From assembly GCA_003635195.1 (NCBI GenBank), contig PYIY01000091.1, positions 1 through 47,318 on the forward strand: a DNA stretch of 47,318 nt. Direction: 5' to 3'. The position numbers and the translations under genes are program-made. Shown piece after piece: positions 1 to 6,832 of the stretch (the stretch's first letter is position 1; each line of letters starts with the position of its first letter). The notes beneath the pieces were generated by a model that had not been told where the DNA came from, did no database searches, and saw only the letters and a program-made list of their open reading frames with translations. The stretch is from Candidatus Poribacteria bacterium (GTDB lineage Bacteria; Poribacteria; WGA-4E; WGA-3G).

Positions 1-1098
1 GCAAAAGAAAGATACCGGGTAAACGGTACCCTCGCGGCGAGTCAAGCGGGGAAATTGGATGCCCGAAAATCAGGGTATCTCGCCCGTTTTGAGTTTAGCA
101 AACATGGTGGTTGGTTGACCGGCGACACGAGCCTTAGAATGCTCTCACCCAACTTTGAAATGAATGACCTCGGCTTCCGTCGGCGTGGTAATTTATTGGT
201 GTGGAAGCAAGGACTTAGGGCAAGAAAAGAAAAACCCTTTAACGTTTTTCGTCGCGCGACTTTCGGATTCTTGGGCTGGTGGCCCTGGAATTATGACGGG
301 GTTAATATCGGCAGCTACTTTGAACTCCTGACCTTTGGCCAGTTTAAAAACTATTGGGACTATAACCTCCGAGTTGGACGTGTGTTGCCCTCGTTTAGCG
401 ATGATGATGTGCAACGCGGCGGTACCCTCATCAAGAACCCTCCAGGCTGGTGGAGTTATATGAGGTTTTCAACGGATAGCCGCAGGATGCTTCAATTTCG
501 ACTGAGTTCTGCCTTAGGTTGGAAAGATGATCGGCAGTCTTATGAGTATAATGTGCGTTTCCTCATCCGCATCCGTCCCGCGTCTAATATTGAGTTGAGC
601 CTCGGACCATTGTATAGTTATAATGTTAATAATGCCCAATGGGTGAAGCAGATTGAGGAGAATCTCAGTGGACATACCAAAAAACACTATGTCTATGGGA
701 GGCTAATAAGTCGCACGCTTGATTTCACAACGCGCGCAGACTTCAGTTTTACCCCGACGCTGACCCTTCAATTTTACCTGCAGCCCTTCATTGCGGTTGG
801 AGACTACACAGACTTCAAGGAGTTGGTCGAACCGAAGTCTTATCGGTTCAAACCGTATCCACTCAACGAGAACCGAGATTTCCATCGGCGTTCGTTACGA
901 GGAAACACCGTTCTCCGTTGGGAATTCCGTCCGGGCAGCACCCTGTTTTTAGTGTGGTCCCAATCACGCGCAATCGAGTTAGAGGAAGTGGGTGCAGAGG
1001 AACTTGAGTTTCGTCCGTTCCACCGGTTGGGAAGCAGTTTCACCGATGAAGGAAAGAATATCTTCCTGATTAAGTGTCGGTATTGGTTTGGTGTATAA
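1..1098 (+). CDS. DUF5916-type outer-membrane beta-barrel protein, 5' truncated
   Basis: The reading frame is open from base 1, so the gene starts before the window; the TTG at 55 is only an internal codon. The 365 visible residues look like the C-terminal domain of DUF5916 proteins: alternating aromatic/polar strands, the stretch 'FTPTLTLQFYLQPFIAVGDY', a late 'LRWEFRPGSTLFLVWSQ', and a final strand ending in an aromatic-rich 'CRYWFGV', as in outer-membrane barrels. Family members usually carry an N-terminal carbohydrate-binding-like domain, which would lie upstream. The likely location is the outer membrane; the substrate is unknown. The family call rests on recalled motifs. Confidence 0.72.
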   Translation, partial: AKERYRVNGTLAASQAGKLDARKSGYLARFEFSKHGGWLTGDTSLRMLSPNFEMNDLGFRRRGNLLVWKQGLRARKEKPFNVFRRATFGFLGWWPWNYDGVNIGSYFELLTFGQFKNYWDYNLRVGRVLPSFSDDDVQRGGTLIKNPPGWWSYMRFSTDSRRMLQFRLSSALGWKDDRQSYEYNVRFLIRIRPASNIELSLGPLYSYNVNNAQWVKQIEENLSGHTKKHYVYGRLISRTLDFTTRADFSFTPTLTLQFYLQPFIAVGDYTDFKELVEPKSYRFKPYPLNENRDFHRRSLRGNTVLRWEFRPGSTLFLVWSQSRAIELEEVGAEELEFRPFHRLGSSFTDEGKNIFLIKCRYWFGV

Positions 1099-1114
1099 AC
1101 CTTTCGGATTCGGC

Positions 1115-1303
1115 TTTTGAACAAAGTTGTCCAAGAATTGGACAGCAAGACCTCACTTTGTGAAGCGGAATTATCAGGAAACTTTCTTTTCCAAGTGATT
1201 TCACATTTGCGTTAACTTTGGCATGAAAATTGCTACGACATAACTATATTACGCAAGAAAAAATGGAATTTTTCTTGACAAATAATGCAGGTATTGTTAA
1301 TTT
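1115..1303 (+). repeat. Upstream-region repeat, copy A, with orphan sigma-70 promoter
   Basis: This stretch matches 3105-3283 imperfectly but co-linearly. Shared blocks are a 'tgtccaagaattggaca'-like inverted repeat, 'gtgatttcac', 'ttggcatgaaaattgc' and 'tttttcttgacaaat'. It ends in a good promoter: TTGACA (1275-1280), a 17-base spacer, TAATTT (1298-1303). No plus-strand gene follows before the tnpB element, so the promoter now appears to drive nothing of its own. In copy B the same arrangement precedes a real gene. Confidence 0.55.
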
Positions 1304-1330
1304 GTTAGTATCAACAATACCTTCGCCAAT

Positions 1331-1573
1331 TCACCCAGGCCTGAGTTGAGCAGGTGTTTGATGAATAGAGCCAATAGCAGTCAGATGTTCAGTGAGTTGG
1401 TCAATAACAATAGGTTCAGGTTTTTGTGGAAGCCTTTTTAATGTTTCTTGTAAATACTTCAGTCCACGGTAGTGCGCTTTGAGATCTAAGACGCTAAAGT
1501 CAGTGTTTTGTATTGGTAAAGCGAGGAGAAAAACACGCGCAATGAAGTGTGCTATTACCGCATTTCGGGTCAA
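1331..1573 (-). pseudogene. Possible gene remnant on the minus strand, function unknown
   Basis: An 80-codon frame with natural-looking codons, starting only at a TTG (1573) that lies at the left end of the tnpB element and has no clear ribosome binding site. Motifs such as 'VLDLKAHYRGLKYLQETL' do not point me to a family. It may be the 3' part of a minus-strand gene cut by the insertion, or a chance frame. Nothing on the other side of the element continues it. Confidence 0.22.
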
Positions 1574-1663
1574 AGCCCCTATGCTTTAGCAGGGGGATAT
1601 AGACACCGCCCTATTGAATTAGACCAAGGGTTTATTATGTAGAATCTCGAAAAGGTGTATAGA

Positions 1664-2902
1664 ATGCCAAGTTTCTACCGGACACAAACACTGAAAATAG
1701 ATGGGCAATCGATATTCTCTGAAGTTAACGCTGCGTCTGCTTGTGTTTGGAACGATTGTTGCTATCAAATGGATATGTACCAGTGGCAGCGTGGCTATCC
1801 ACATGCTCACAGAGATTTCTATTTTGGTAAAGATTGCGAAGGTTGGATAGACCAAAGACTCTCTAATCCGCTCTTGCATTCACAAAGTCGGCAAGCCGTC
1901 TTGCAACGTTACTTTAAATCTTGGAAATCCTACTCCGCCTTGAAAAAGAGCGGTAGTGTTGAGAAACCGAACCCTCCTAACAAACGCAAGAACTATATGA
2001 CGACGCGTTGGAAAAAATCTGCTATCCGATTTGTTGAGTGCGGTCTCTTTGGTAAACGCGTTGAACTTTCTATGGCACAAGGTCAACCGAAAATAGAGAT
2101 ACCTTTGCCGAAAAGTTTTAATATGTCTAAAGCAGCACATATCGCAACGATTGATTTGTGCTATAACTATGGACACTGGACCCTCCATTTCTCATACAAA
2201 TATGCAACCGAAACAACCGAAACTGGCGAAGCGGTTGTAGGCGTTGATATAGGTGAAATCCACCCGATTGTCTCTCACGACGGGCAAGACACACACATCT
2301 ACAATGGACGGTATATCCGCTCACTCTACCGCTATAGAAACAAAGTGCTTGCCGAGTTCAGTGAGACGATAAGTCGGTGTAAACGCCATAGTAAACGCTG
2401 GTGGAGACTGACACGCCGTAAGTGGAAGCGTATCCGAAAGATTGATAACCAAATTAAAGACGCGCTCCACAAACAGACGACGAAGTTCGTGAAATACTGC
2501 GAAGTTAGAGGTATTGGCACGATCATACTCGGAGACCTCACAGGTATTCGAAATACAATTAGTTATGGCAAACGTGCGAACCAGAAACTCCACCAGTGGG
2601 CTTTCGGTAAGATTGCGGAGTTGATAACCTACAAGGCAAAAGCATTAGGTATCAAGGTCAAAGTGATTGACGAATCGTATACCTCGCAAACTTGCCCGAA
2701 GTGTAGCAAGCGCAAGAAGTCTAACAACCGAAACTACACCTGCACATGCGGATTCAAATACCACCGCGACGGTGTGGGTGCGCTCAATATCAGAGCAAAG
2801 TATCTGGGAGACTTCGGTGTCCCCGTAGTGGCGGAAATGGGTTCTACCCGCATGGCACCGCCCTTGGGCTTTCGTTTGGAAGTCCCTGTTGCCTCGTCTT
2901 AG
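1664..2902 (+). CDS. tnpB: RNA-guided endonuclease TnpB family protein
   Basis: TnpB is the IS605-family RuvC-like nuclease guided by an omega RNA from the element's right end. The protein is 412 aa from ATG 1664, preferred over GTG 1655 because AAAAGG lies nine bases upstream of the ATG. RuvC-I is seen as 'VVGVDIGEIHP' and RuvC-III as 'YHRDGVGALNI', with a zinc finger CPKC...CTC between them. A basic central region ('RRKWKRIRKI') fits RNA binding. Oddity: the RuvC-II segment reads 'IILGDLTGIR', with Gly where the catalytic Glu usually stands and Asp next to it. The nuclease may use an alternative acid or be impaired. Confidence 0.9.
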   Translation: MPSFYRTQTLKIDGQSIFSEVNAASACVWNDCCYQMDMYQWQRGYPHAHRDFYFGKDCEGWIDQRLSNPLLHSQSRQAVLQRYFKSWKSYSALKKSGSVEKPNPPNKRKNYMTTRWKKSAIRFVECGLFGKRVELSMAQGQPKIEIPLPKSFNMSKAAHIATIDLCYNYGHWTLHFSYKYATETTETGEAVVGVDIGEIHPIVSHDGQDTHIYNGRYIRSLYRYRNKVLAEFSETISRCKRHSKRWWRLTRRKWKRIRKIDNQIKDALHKQTTKFVKYCEVRGIGTIILGDLTGIRNTISYGKRANQKLHQWAFGKIAELITYKAKALGIKVKVIDESYTSQTCPKCSKRKKSNNRNYTCTCGFKYHRDGVGALNIRAKYLGDFGVPVVAEMGSTRMAPPLGFRLEVPVASS

Positions 2903-2957
2903 ACGCGAGGAATGTTTCTAAAAGGAACAAAAGAATTACCCGTGCTTTAGCTGGGTG
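2860..2957 (+). ncRNA. Candidate omega RNA / right end of the first tnpB element
   Basis: In this family the guide RNA overlaps the 3' end of tnpB and runs into the right-end palindrome. Here a CCTCG-TCTTAGAC-GCGAGG hairpin spans the tnpB stop, followed by the palindrome at 2938-2956. The guide would be the bases just after about 2957. Position is inferred from family knowledge; no transcript evidence. Confidence 0.4.
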
Positions 2958-2958
2958 A

Positions 2959-3078
2959 GTATGTCAAATGGCAATAGACCCCAACGCTGTCCCCAAACTA
3001 CCGAGTGAAATTGAGGGTTTTGCTGTGCATCCCCGGAATCGCTTAACGACAACTTGGGCGGAGCTAAAAAAACGGTAG
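2959..3078 (+). pseudogene. 3' remnant of a gene ending in a TTTW-type C-terminal tail
   Basis: Directly after the element's right end an open frame of 40 codons ends at TAG 3076-3078. Its tail reads 'GFAVHPRNRLTTTWAELKKR'. The LamG protein at 41289-42146 ends in the comparable 'KGKVSTVWGTLKTK', which suggests a real C-terminus of the same kind of exported protein. An in-frame TGA at 2956-2958 lies within the element, and ATG 2968 has no ribosome binding site. I read it as the surviving end of a gene destroyed here. The 5' part is not recognisable left of the element. Confidence 0.5.
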
Positions 3079-3104
3079 AACTGGACTCAAGCACTGTTTG
3101 AAGC

Positions 3105-3283
3105 CTGATTTTTGAACGAAACTGTCCAGAAATTAGACAATAGAAACCACTTCGTTCGTCAAAATCGGTGAGCCTCCTTTCGGACGTGATTTCACGCACA
3201 AATCGCTATTGGCATGAAAATTGCAATGTTACGGAAATAAAAGTTAAATTTTTCTTGACAAATAGTACGAAAATTGTTATTAT
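3105..3283 (+). repeat. Upstream-region repeat, copy B
   Basis: Second copy of the 1115-1303 upstream region, with the same blocks in the same order: an inverted 'ctgtccagaaattagacaa' segment, 'gtgatttcac', 'ttggcatgaaaattgc', 'tttttcttgacaaat'. It ends in the promoter of the TonB-like gene. The conservation of blocks ahead of the promoter suggests regulatory sites or a duplicated regulatory cassette. Confidence 0.55.
3255..3283 (+). promoter_or_regulatory. Sigma-70 type promoter of the TonB-like/DUF4159 gene
   Basis: TTGACA (3255-3260), a 17-base spacer and TATTAT (3278-3283). The gene starts about 70 bases later behind a strong AGGAGGGG ribosome binding site. Confidence 0.7.
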
Positions 3284-3352
3284 CAAGTATAACATTAGAC
3301 AGAACAAACATTACGAACGCGCGAACATTCAACTATACAGGAGGGGCATATT

Positions 3353-4129
3353 ATGAAATCGCGTCGGATACCTCTGGCGTGGATGGTGTCGCTTGTTTTA
3401 CACGTCTGCCTCGCAATCGTTGTAGGATACGTCGCTATCTCGTCGAATCAACAAAAAGCACAAGATGCTATTGATGTGAGTTTTTTCATTGTTTCACCGC
3501 CACAAGCAGCACAAAGAGACCTGATCTCTAAACCCGTTGTTGTAGCGACCCCGGTTCCGGATTTGACGGTGGTTCCCCAAACTGAGGCGGCACCCCGTCG
3601 CACAACACGCACTGTGAAAGCGTCCATGACTGCAGCGCCGACTGCGCCACTGAACACAGGTTCACCCGCTGCACTAAGAACGCAGCAGGTTAACGTTTCA
3701 AACAGTTCTTCCGTGCTACAGCACACCGCAGAACCGCTGTCAACCGCCGCAGTGTTGCCGACAACATCCGATGCCTTGCCTCCCGCCGGATTGCGGAGCA
3801 GTGGTCTAACAACAGACGGCATTGGGACAGGGATCGGTGATAATGTAGGAGCCGGTGCTGGACGTGGGGCTTTTGGTTCCGAAGTGGGTGTCACACAAGG
3901 TCGCGGGCAAAATCATGCCGGGTTAGATTCGTTGGTCAAAGGTGACGGTGCTGCGAATGTCAACGCGTCGTTGTCAGATGTGACAGAGAACGTTGTGCTC
4001 GGTAACGGTATACCACCGCTCCCGAAGGGGAGTCCGGGTGCTATCATTCAGGGGCGCGGTAAGGAGATTCTTGGAAGACTCCATCTCGTGCGTCTCGATG
4101 ACCCGTTACATCCGAACTTTGATTTCTGA
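3353..4129 (+). CDS. TonB-like N-terminal half of a TonB/DUF4159 protein, ends at an in-frame UGA
   Basis: The protein starts at ATG 3353 behind AGGAGGGG. Residues about 8-28 form one membrane helix ('WMVSLVLHVCLAIVVGYVAI') in the style of TonB/TolA-type proteins. A long Pro/Ala/Thr/Ser-rich periplasmic spacer and a Gly-rich segment ('GIGTGIGDNVGAGAGRG') follow. The frame reaches UGA at 4127-4129 just after 'LVRLDDPLHPNFDF'. That segment resembles the first strand of a DUF4159 domain, and the remainder of DUF4159 continues in exactly the same frame at 4130-4924. The gene is therefore one unit of about 523 codons with an internal UGA, unless the stop is genuine. Confidence 0.7.
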   Translation: MKSRRIPLAWMVSLVLHVCLAIVVGYVAISSNQQKAQDAIDVSFFIVSPPQAAQRDLISKPVVVATPVPDLTVVPQTEAAPRRTTRTVKASMTAAPTAPLNTGSPAALRTQQVNVSNSSSVLQHTAEPLSTAAVLPTTSDALPPAGLRSSGLTTDGIGTGIGDNVGAGAGRGAFGSEVGVTQGRGQNHAGLDSLVKGDGAANVNASLSDVTENVVLGNGIPPLPKGSPGAIIQGRGKEILGRLHLVRLDDPLHPNFDF

Positions 4130-4924
4130 GGAAGCGGCATCGGACATCTCCGATTCGGGGCAGGTCTGCCCTATTTAGTTCAGTCGTTGAATACAGAAAC
4201 AGGCATCCAAACCCAAATGGTTGACGCAGTCAAAATCACGGACGCAGCGTTCTTTGAGTCACCGATTATCTTTATGGAACCGATTTCCACTTCTGGAGGA
4301 AAGCTCGAGAACGGATTGTTGCGGGGAGGGGCTATCTGGCAAACGAAAGGGAGTCGTCCTTCTCACGGCTATACGGATCGGGAAGCACAGCGGATTCGCG
4401 AGTATGTCATTAATCGCGGTGGGTTTATCTATATGCCCACGCACGGAAACACGGAATTGGCAATGCAACCCGCGCTTCGCGTCCTTCGTCAAATTCTCCC
4501 TGAATACCACTTGACCACTATTCCTAAAGATCATGAGATTTACAATACTTACTTTGAGTTGAACGGACCGCTCCGTTTTCCTGTTCGGAAAATGGGGAGT
4601 ACGATTCTCCATCACGGTCCCTACGGGCAGTTACAGGGTGTTTTCATTGATGGGCGACTCGCTGTTCTCGTTGATACAGAGGCAATGATACACGTAATGG
4701 ATGGGGCAGTGCAAAAACCGTTCTTCGGTCATTACCAAGACCGAAATAAGATTTTAGATGAATTCGCGCCTGCCGCTGCGAGACAACTCATCAATATCGT
4801 TATCTATGCGGTAACACACGGGAATATTGCGGATTACAGCAAGTATGTTCCTGAAGACGCACTCACCGGTGGCGATGCGGAAAGTGTTCCGAAATCCGCA
4901 CCTACTGCAGCAAATCGGTTGTGA
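4130..4924 (+). CDS. DUF4159 domain half, in frame with the upstream TonB-like half
   Basis: The first possible start is TTG 4187, which lacks a ribosome binding site, so independent translation looks poor. Reading from 4130 in the upstream frame gives 'GSGIGHLRFGAGLPYLVQSL' and then the DUF4159 core: 'VKITDAAFFESPIIFMEP', 'REYVINRGGFIYMPTHGN', 'LTTIPKDHEIYNTYFELNG', 'GVFIDGRLAVLVD', and the terminal 'NIVIYAVTHG'. DUF4159 proteins have a class I glutamine amidotransferase-like fold and are often envelope-associated; their activity is not established. Options are a nonsense pseudogene, read-through, or UGA recoding. Confidence 0.7.
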   Translation, partial: GSGIGHLRFGAGLPYLVQSLNTETGIQTQMVDAVKITDAAFFESPIIFMEPISTSGGKLENGLLRGGAIWQTKGSRPSHGYTDREAQRIREYVINRGGFIYMPTHGNTELAMQPALRVLRQILPEYHLTTIPKDHEIYNTYFELNGPLRFPVRKMGSTILHHGPYGQLQGVFIDGRLAVLVDTEAMIHVMDGAVQKPFFGHYQDRNKILDEFAPAAARQLINIVIYAVTHGNIADYSKYVPEDALTGGDAESVPKSAPTAANRL

Positions 4925-4970
4925 TGCTGTTATAGCAGGACGCACGCGAATCTAATAGACCCATCATTGG

Positions 4971-5077
4971 CGAGGTTCCAACCTCGTCCCGCTCAAAACA
5001 AGGTAGGTGTGGTTTCTAATCCTACCCAGAAACCATTTCTATATCCAGTGAGTGCGGTTTCCAACTGCACTCACTGG
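4971..5077. repeat. Cluster of three hairpin repeats downstream of the DUF4159 gene
   Basis: Three inverted repeats follow each other: CGAGGTT-cc-AACCTCG (4971-4986); GGTAGG/CCTACC interleaved with GGTTTCT/AGAAACC (5002-5034); and a 15-base stem CCAGTGAGTGCGGTT with its partner at 5063-5077 around a three-base loop. None has a T-tract, so they are not ordinary terminators. They resemble the short extragenic palindromes seen elsewhere in the window. Confidence 0.6.
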
Positions 5078-5119
5078 TGCGCTCTCAACTCCTCTATACT
5101 TTCTCTTTGACTTTTTTTC

Positions 5120-5222
5120 TATAGTAAAGTTTAGAATTAATAGGACACTCCACACCGGTTCGGTTGGGAAACCGAACCTACCGGGGGGAGGAAGTGTCTC
5201 TTTATTTTTAGGTTTCACTATA
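5120..5222 (+). repeat. MITE, family 1, copy 1
   Basis: A 103-bp element with imperfect terminal inverted repeats of about 30 bp. The left arm begins TATAGTAAAGTTTAG and ends at GGACACT; the right arm, reversed, begins TATAGTGAAACCTAA and ends at AGACACT. Between them lies a GGTTCGGTT/AACCGAACC hairpin. The same arms bound 18641-18786 in the opposite orientation. TATA-type ends hint at TA-targeting transposition (IS630/mariner-like), which is inference. The rest of 4925-5499 holds only the hairpins at 4971-5077 and the promoter at 5378. Confidence 0.7.
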
Positions 5223-5377
5223 AAAGCGATCTTTGTGTGGAAAATGGTTGCGTTCTGGAATCAAATCCCATAGGACAGTGCTATTTTCCTAATTACCCGC
5301 TCGTAGAACCTACTGTCGGAAAAAACTTGGCAAATTGCCCAAAAACAAGCAAGATAGCCGTAAAACTGCATCTCCAT

Positions 5378-5406
5378 TTGACAAATTGCCTATAGAAATG
5401 TATAAT
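5378..5406 (+). promoter_or_regulatory. Consensus sigma-70 promoter of the sulfurtransferase gene
   Basis: TTGACA (5378-5383), a 17-base spacer and TATAAT (5401-5406): a perfect consensus match about 95 bases ahead of the sulfurtransferase start. Confidence 0.8.
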
Positions 5407-5499
5407 ATAAGAAAGTACTATTTCATTTGTCAATAGGACATGGCTTGCGAGTTTCCTGTGTTGCAAGCCGAAAAAAGAACAAGGGAGATTAAAATAGAA

Positions 5500-6348
5500 A
5501 TGGCTGATTACGCTAATCCTGATGTTTTGGTAAGTACGGAATGGGTAGCCGCACACGGCGGCGATGCCGGTATCCGGCTCCTTGAAGTTGATGTTGATAC
5601 TGAAGCTTATGCGGAAGGGCATATCGCTGGCGCAGTCGGACTGAATTGGCAGACACAACTATGTGACCAGATTCGACGCGATATTCTCACGAAAGAACAA
5701 TTTGAAGCACTCTGCAACGACAGCGGCATTGCTAACGATACCACTGTTATCTTCTATGGTGATAATAATAACTGGTTCGCGACGTACGCATTGTGGCAAT
5801 TCCGTTACTATGGACACGATGAAAGTCTATTAAAGGTGATGAACGGCGGACGCCAAAAATGGATTGATGAAGGTAGAGATCTTGTTACGGACGTGCCGAA
5901 TTATGACAGCACCGGCTATCAGGCGAAATTTCCCGACGACAACGTCCGTGCCACAGCGGCTAACGTTCGCGACACCCTCGGGCAAGGCATTGTGAACCTC
6001 GTTGATGTCCGTTCACCCGCCGAATTCTCCGGCGAAGTCATCGCACCCCCCGGTATGAGCGAGACTGCACAACGCGGCGGACATATCCCCGGCGCAGCGA
6101 ATATTCCGTGGGCGACTGCTGTTGCTGAAGACGGCACCTTTAAATCCCACGACGAACTGCAAGCCATCTACGGTGGCGAAGGTGTTGATGATAGTAAAGA
6201 GACAATTGCCTATTGCCGTATTGGTGAACGTTCTTCACATACATGGTTTGTGCTAAAGTATCTACTCGGCTATGAGAAAGTCCGCAACTACGACGGCAGT
6301 TGGACGGAATGGGGTAATCTTGTCGGCGCACCCATCGCACGTGACTAA
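5500..6348 (+). CDS. Thiosulfate sulfurtransferase, tandem rhodanese
   Basis: A 282-aa protein of two rhodanese domains that transfers sulfane sulfur from thiosulfate or another donor to cyanide or thiol acceptors, probably in the cytoplasm. The active site in the second domain is 'YCRIGERSSHTWFVL', with catalytic Cys239. The end 'NYDGSWTEWGN' is typical of the thiosulfate sulfurtransferase subgroup rather than mercaptopyruvate sulfurtransferases. I chose ATG 5500, behind AGGGAG, over ATG 5440, which would add a 20-residue leader unlike the family. It is first in a same-strand run leading into pterin genes, although a 155-base gap separates it from the next gene. Confidence 0.9.
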   Translation: MADYANPDVLVSTEWVAAHGGDAGIRLLEVDVDTEAYAEGHIAGAVGLNWQTQLCDQIRRDILTKEQFEALCNDSGIANDTTVIFYGDNNNWFATYALWQFRYYGHDESLLKVMNGGRQKWIDEGRDLVTDVPNYDSTGYQAKFPDDNVRATAANVRDTLGQGIVNLVDVRSPAEFSGEVIAPPGMSETAQRGGHIPGAANIPWATAVAEDGTFKSHDELQAIYGGEGVDDSKETIAYCRIGERSSHTWFVLKYLLGYEKVRNYDGSWTEWGNLVGAPIARD

Positions 6349-6483
6349 GGAATAGCTGTCAGCCTTGGACGTGCTTCGCCAGTGACGATGCCTACTACGC
6401 GTCTGAACCCAAAATTGTAGTCCCAAGCATCGCGCTGGGACGGATATACGCCAAGGCGCGTTTTAACACGACCCATTTCATCG

Positions 6484-6503
6484 AACCGCAAGGAAAATTA
6501 AAA
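6484..6503 (+). promoter_or_regulatory. Repeated leader with built-in ribosome binding site
   Basis: The bases 'gaaccgcaaggaaaatt' just before GTG 6504 recur just before the iolD start at 16769. AAGGA serves as the Shine-Dalgarno sequence in both. This sequence supports the GTG start here. The shared segment seems to be the conserved end of a longer degenerate leader. Confidence 0.5.
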
Positions 6504-6797
6504 GTGCCTAAGTTCGTTTCTGCCCATGCTATCGCTTGCATGACCCGCCAAGATGTGGCGCGACTGCTGAAGCGGTTCAAAGAAGAAGAGAACGCCGACG
6601 TTAGTAATATCCGAGTCTTGTGCGATACGCTGTCTGGTAGAATGGTCTGCGAATGGGAAGCACGCGACCGCGTCGCTTTGATCGAGTGGCTAAAGAAGTG
6701 CAACGTCCAGATACGCGGAACAGGCGAATGGCTCATGGCAGTCCAATATGAATCTGTAGGCGATGAACTTGTGACACCTCAGCGGGATAACCCATAA
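6504..6797 (+). CDS. Small conserved protein, possibly DUF4242-like
   Basis: A 97-aa protein starting at GTG 6504, seven bases after AAGGA. No signal peptide or membrane segment. The pattern 'MPKFVSAHAIACMTRQDVAR' followed by 'VLCDTLSGRMVCEWEARDR' and 'ALIEWLKKCNV' suggests a small alpha-beta fold like DUF4242 or related ferredoxin-like proteins, but the match is weak. It sits 35 bases before the pterin synthase gene and is probably cotranscribed with it. Function unknown. Confidence 0.6.
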   Translation: MPKFVSAHAIACMTRQDVARLLKRFKEEENADVSNIRVLCDTLSGRMVCEWEARDRVALIEWLKKCNVQIRGTGEWLMAVQYESVGDELVTPQRDNP

Positions 6798-6832
6798 ATA
6801 CGCTGGTATGCAAGATAGCGACGCAAAAACCG

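Larger units (their letters stand above)
1560..2960 (+). mobile_element. IS200/IS605-family element, tnpB only (IS1341-like)
   Basis: The ends carry the subterminal palindromes typical of this family: left CCCC-TAT-GC-TTTA-GC-A-GGGG at about 1577-1596 and right ACCC-G-TGC-TTTA-GCT-GGGT at about 2938-2956. The only gene inside is tnpB; no Y1 transposase gene is seen, so movement would need TnpA in trans. A TTAC lies at 1555-1558 just outside the left palindrome and may be the insertion tetranucleotide, but the exact ends cannot be fixed from one copy. A gene tail follows at 2959. Confidence 0.75.

Noticed and set aside
4187..4924. Treating the DUF4159 half as an independent gene starting at TTG 4187
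   Set aside because: No ribosome binding site, and the domain's first strand lies before the UGA in the same frame, so it belongs to the upstream gene.
5002..5034. H-type pseudoknot from GGTAGG/CCTACC interleaved with GGTTTCT/AGAAACC
   Set aside because: The single-base third loop is too short to span a six-pair stem, so both stems cannot form fully together; kept only as a repeat.
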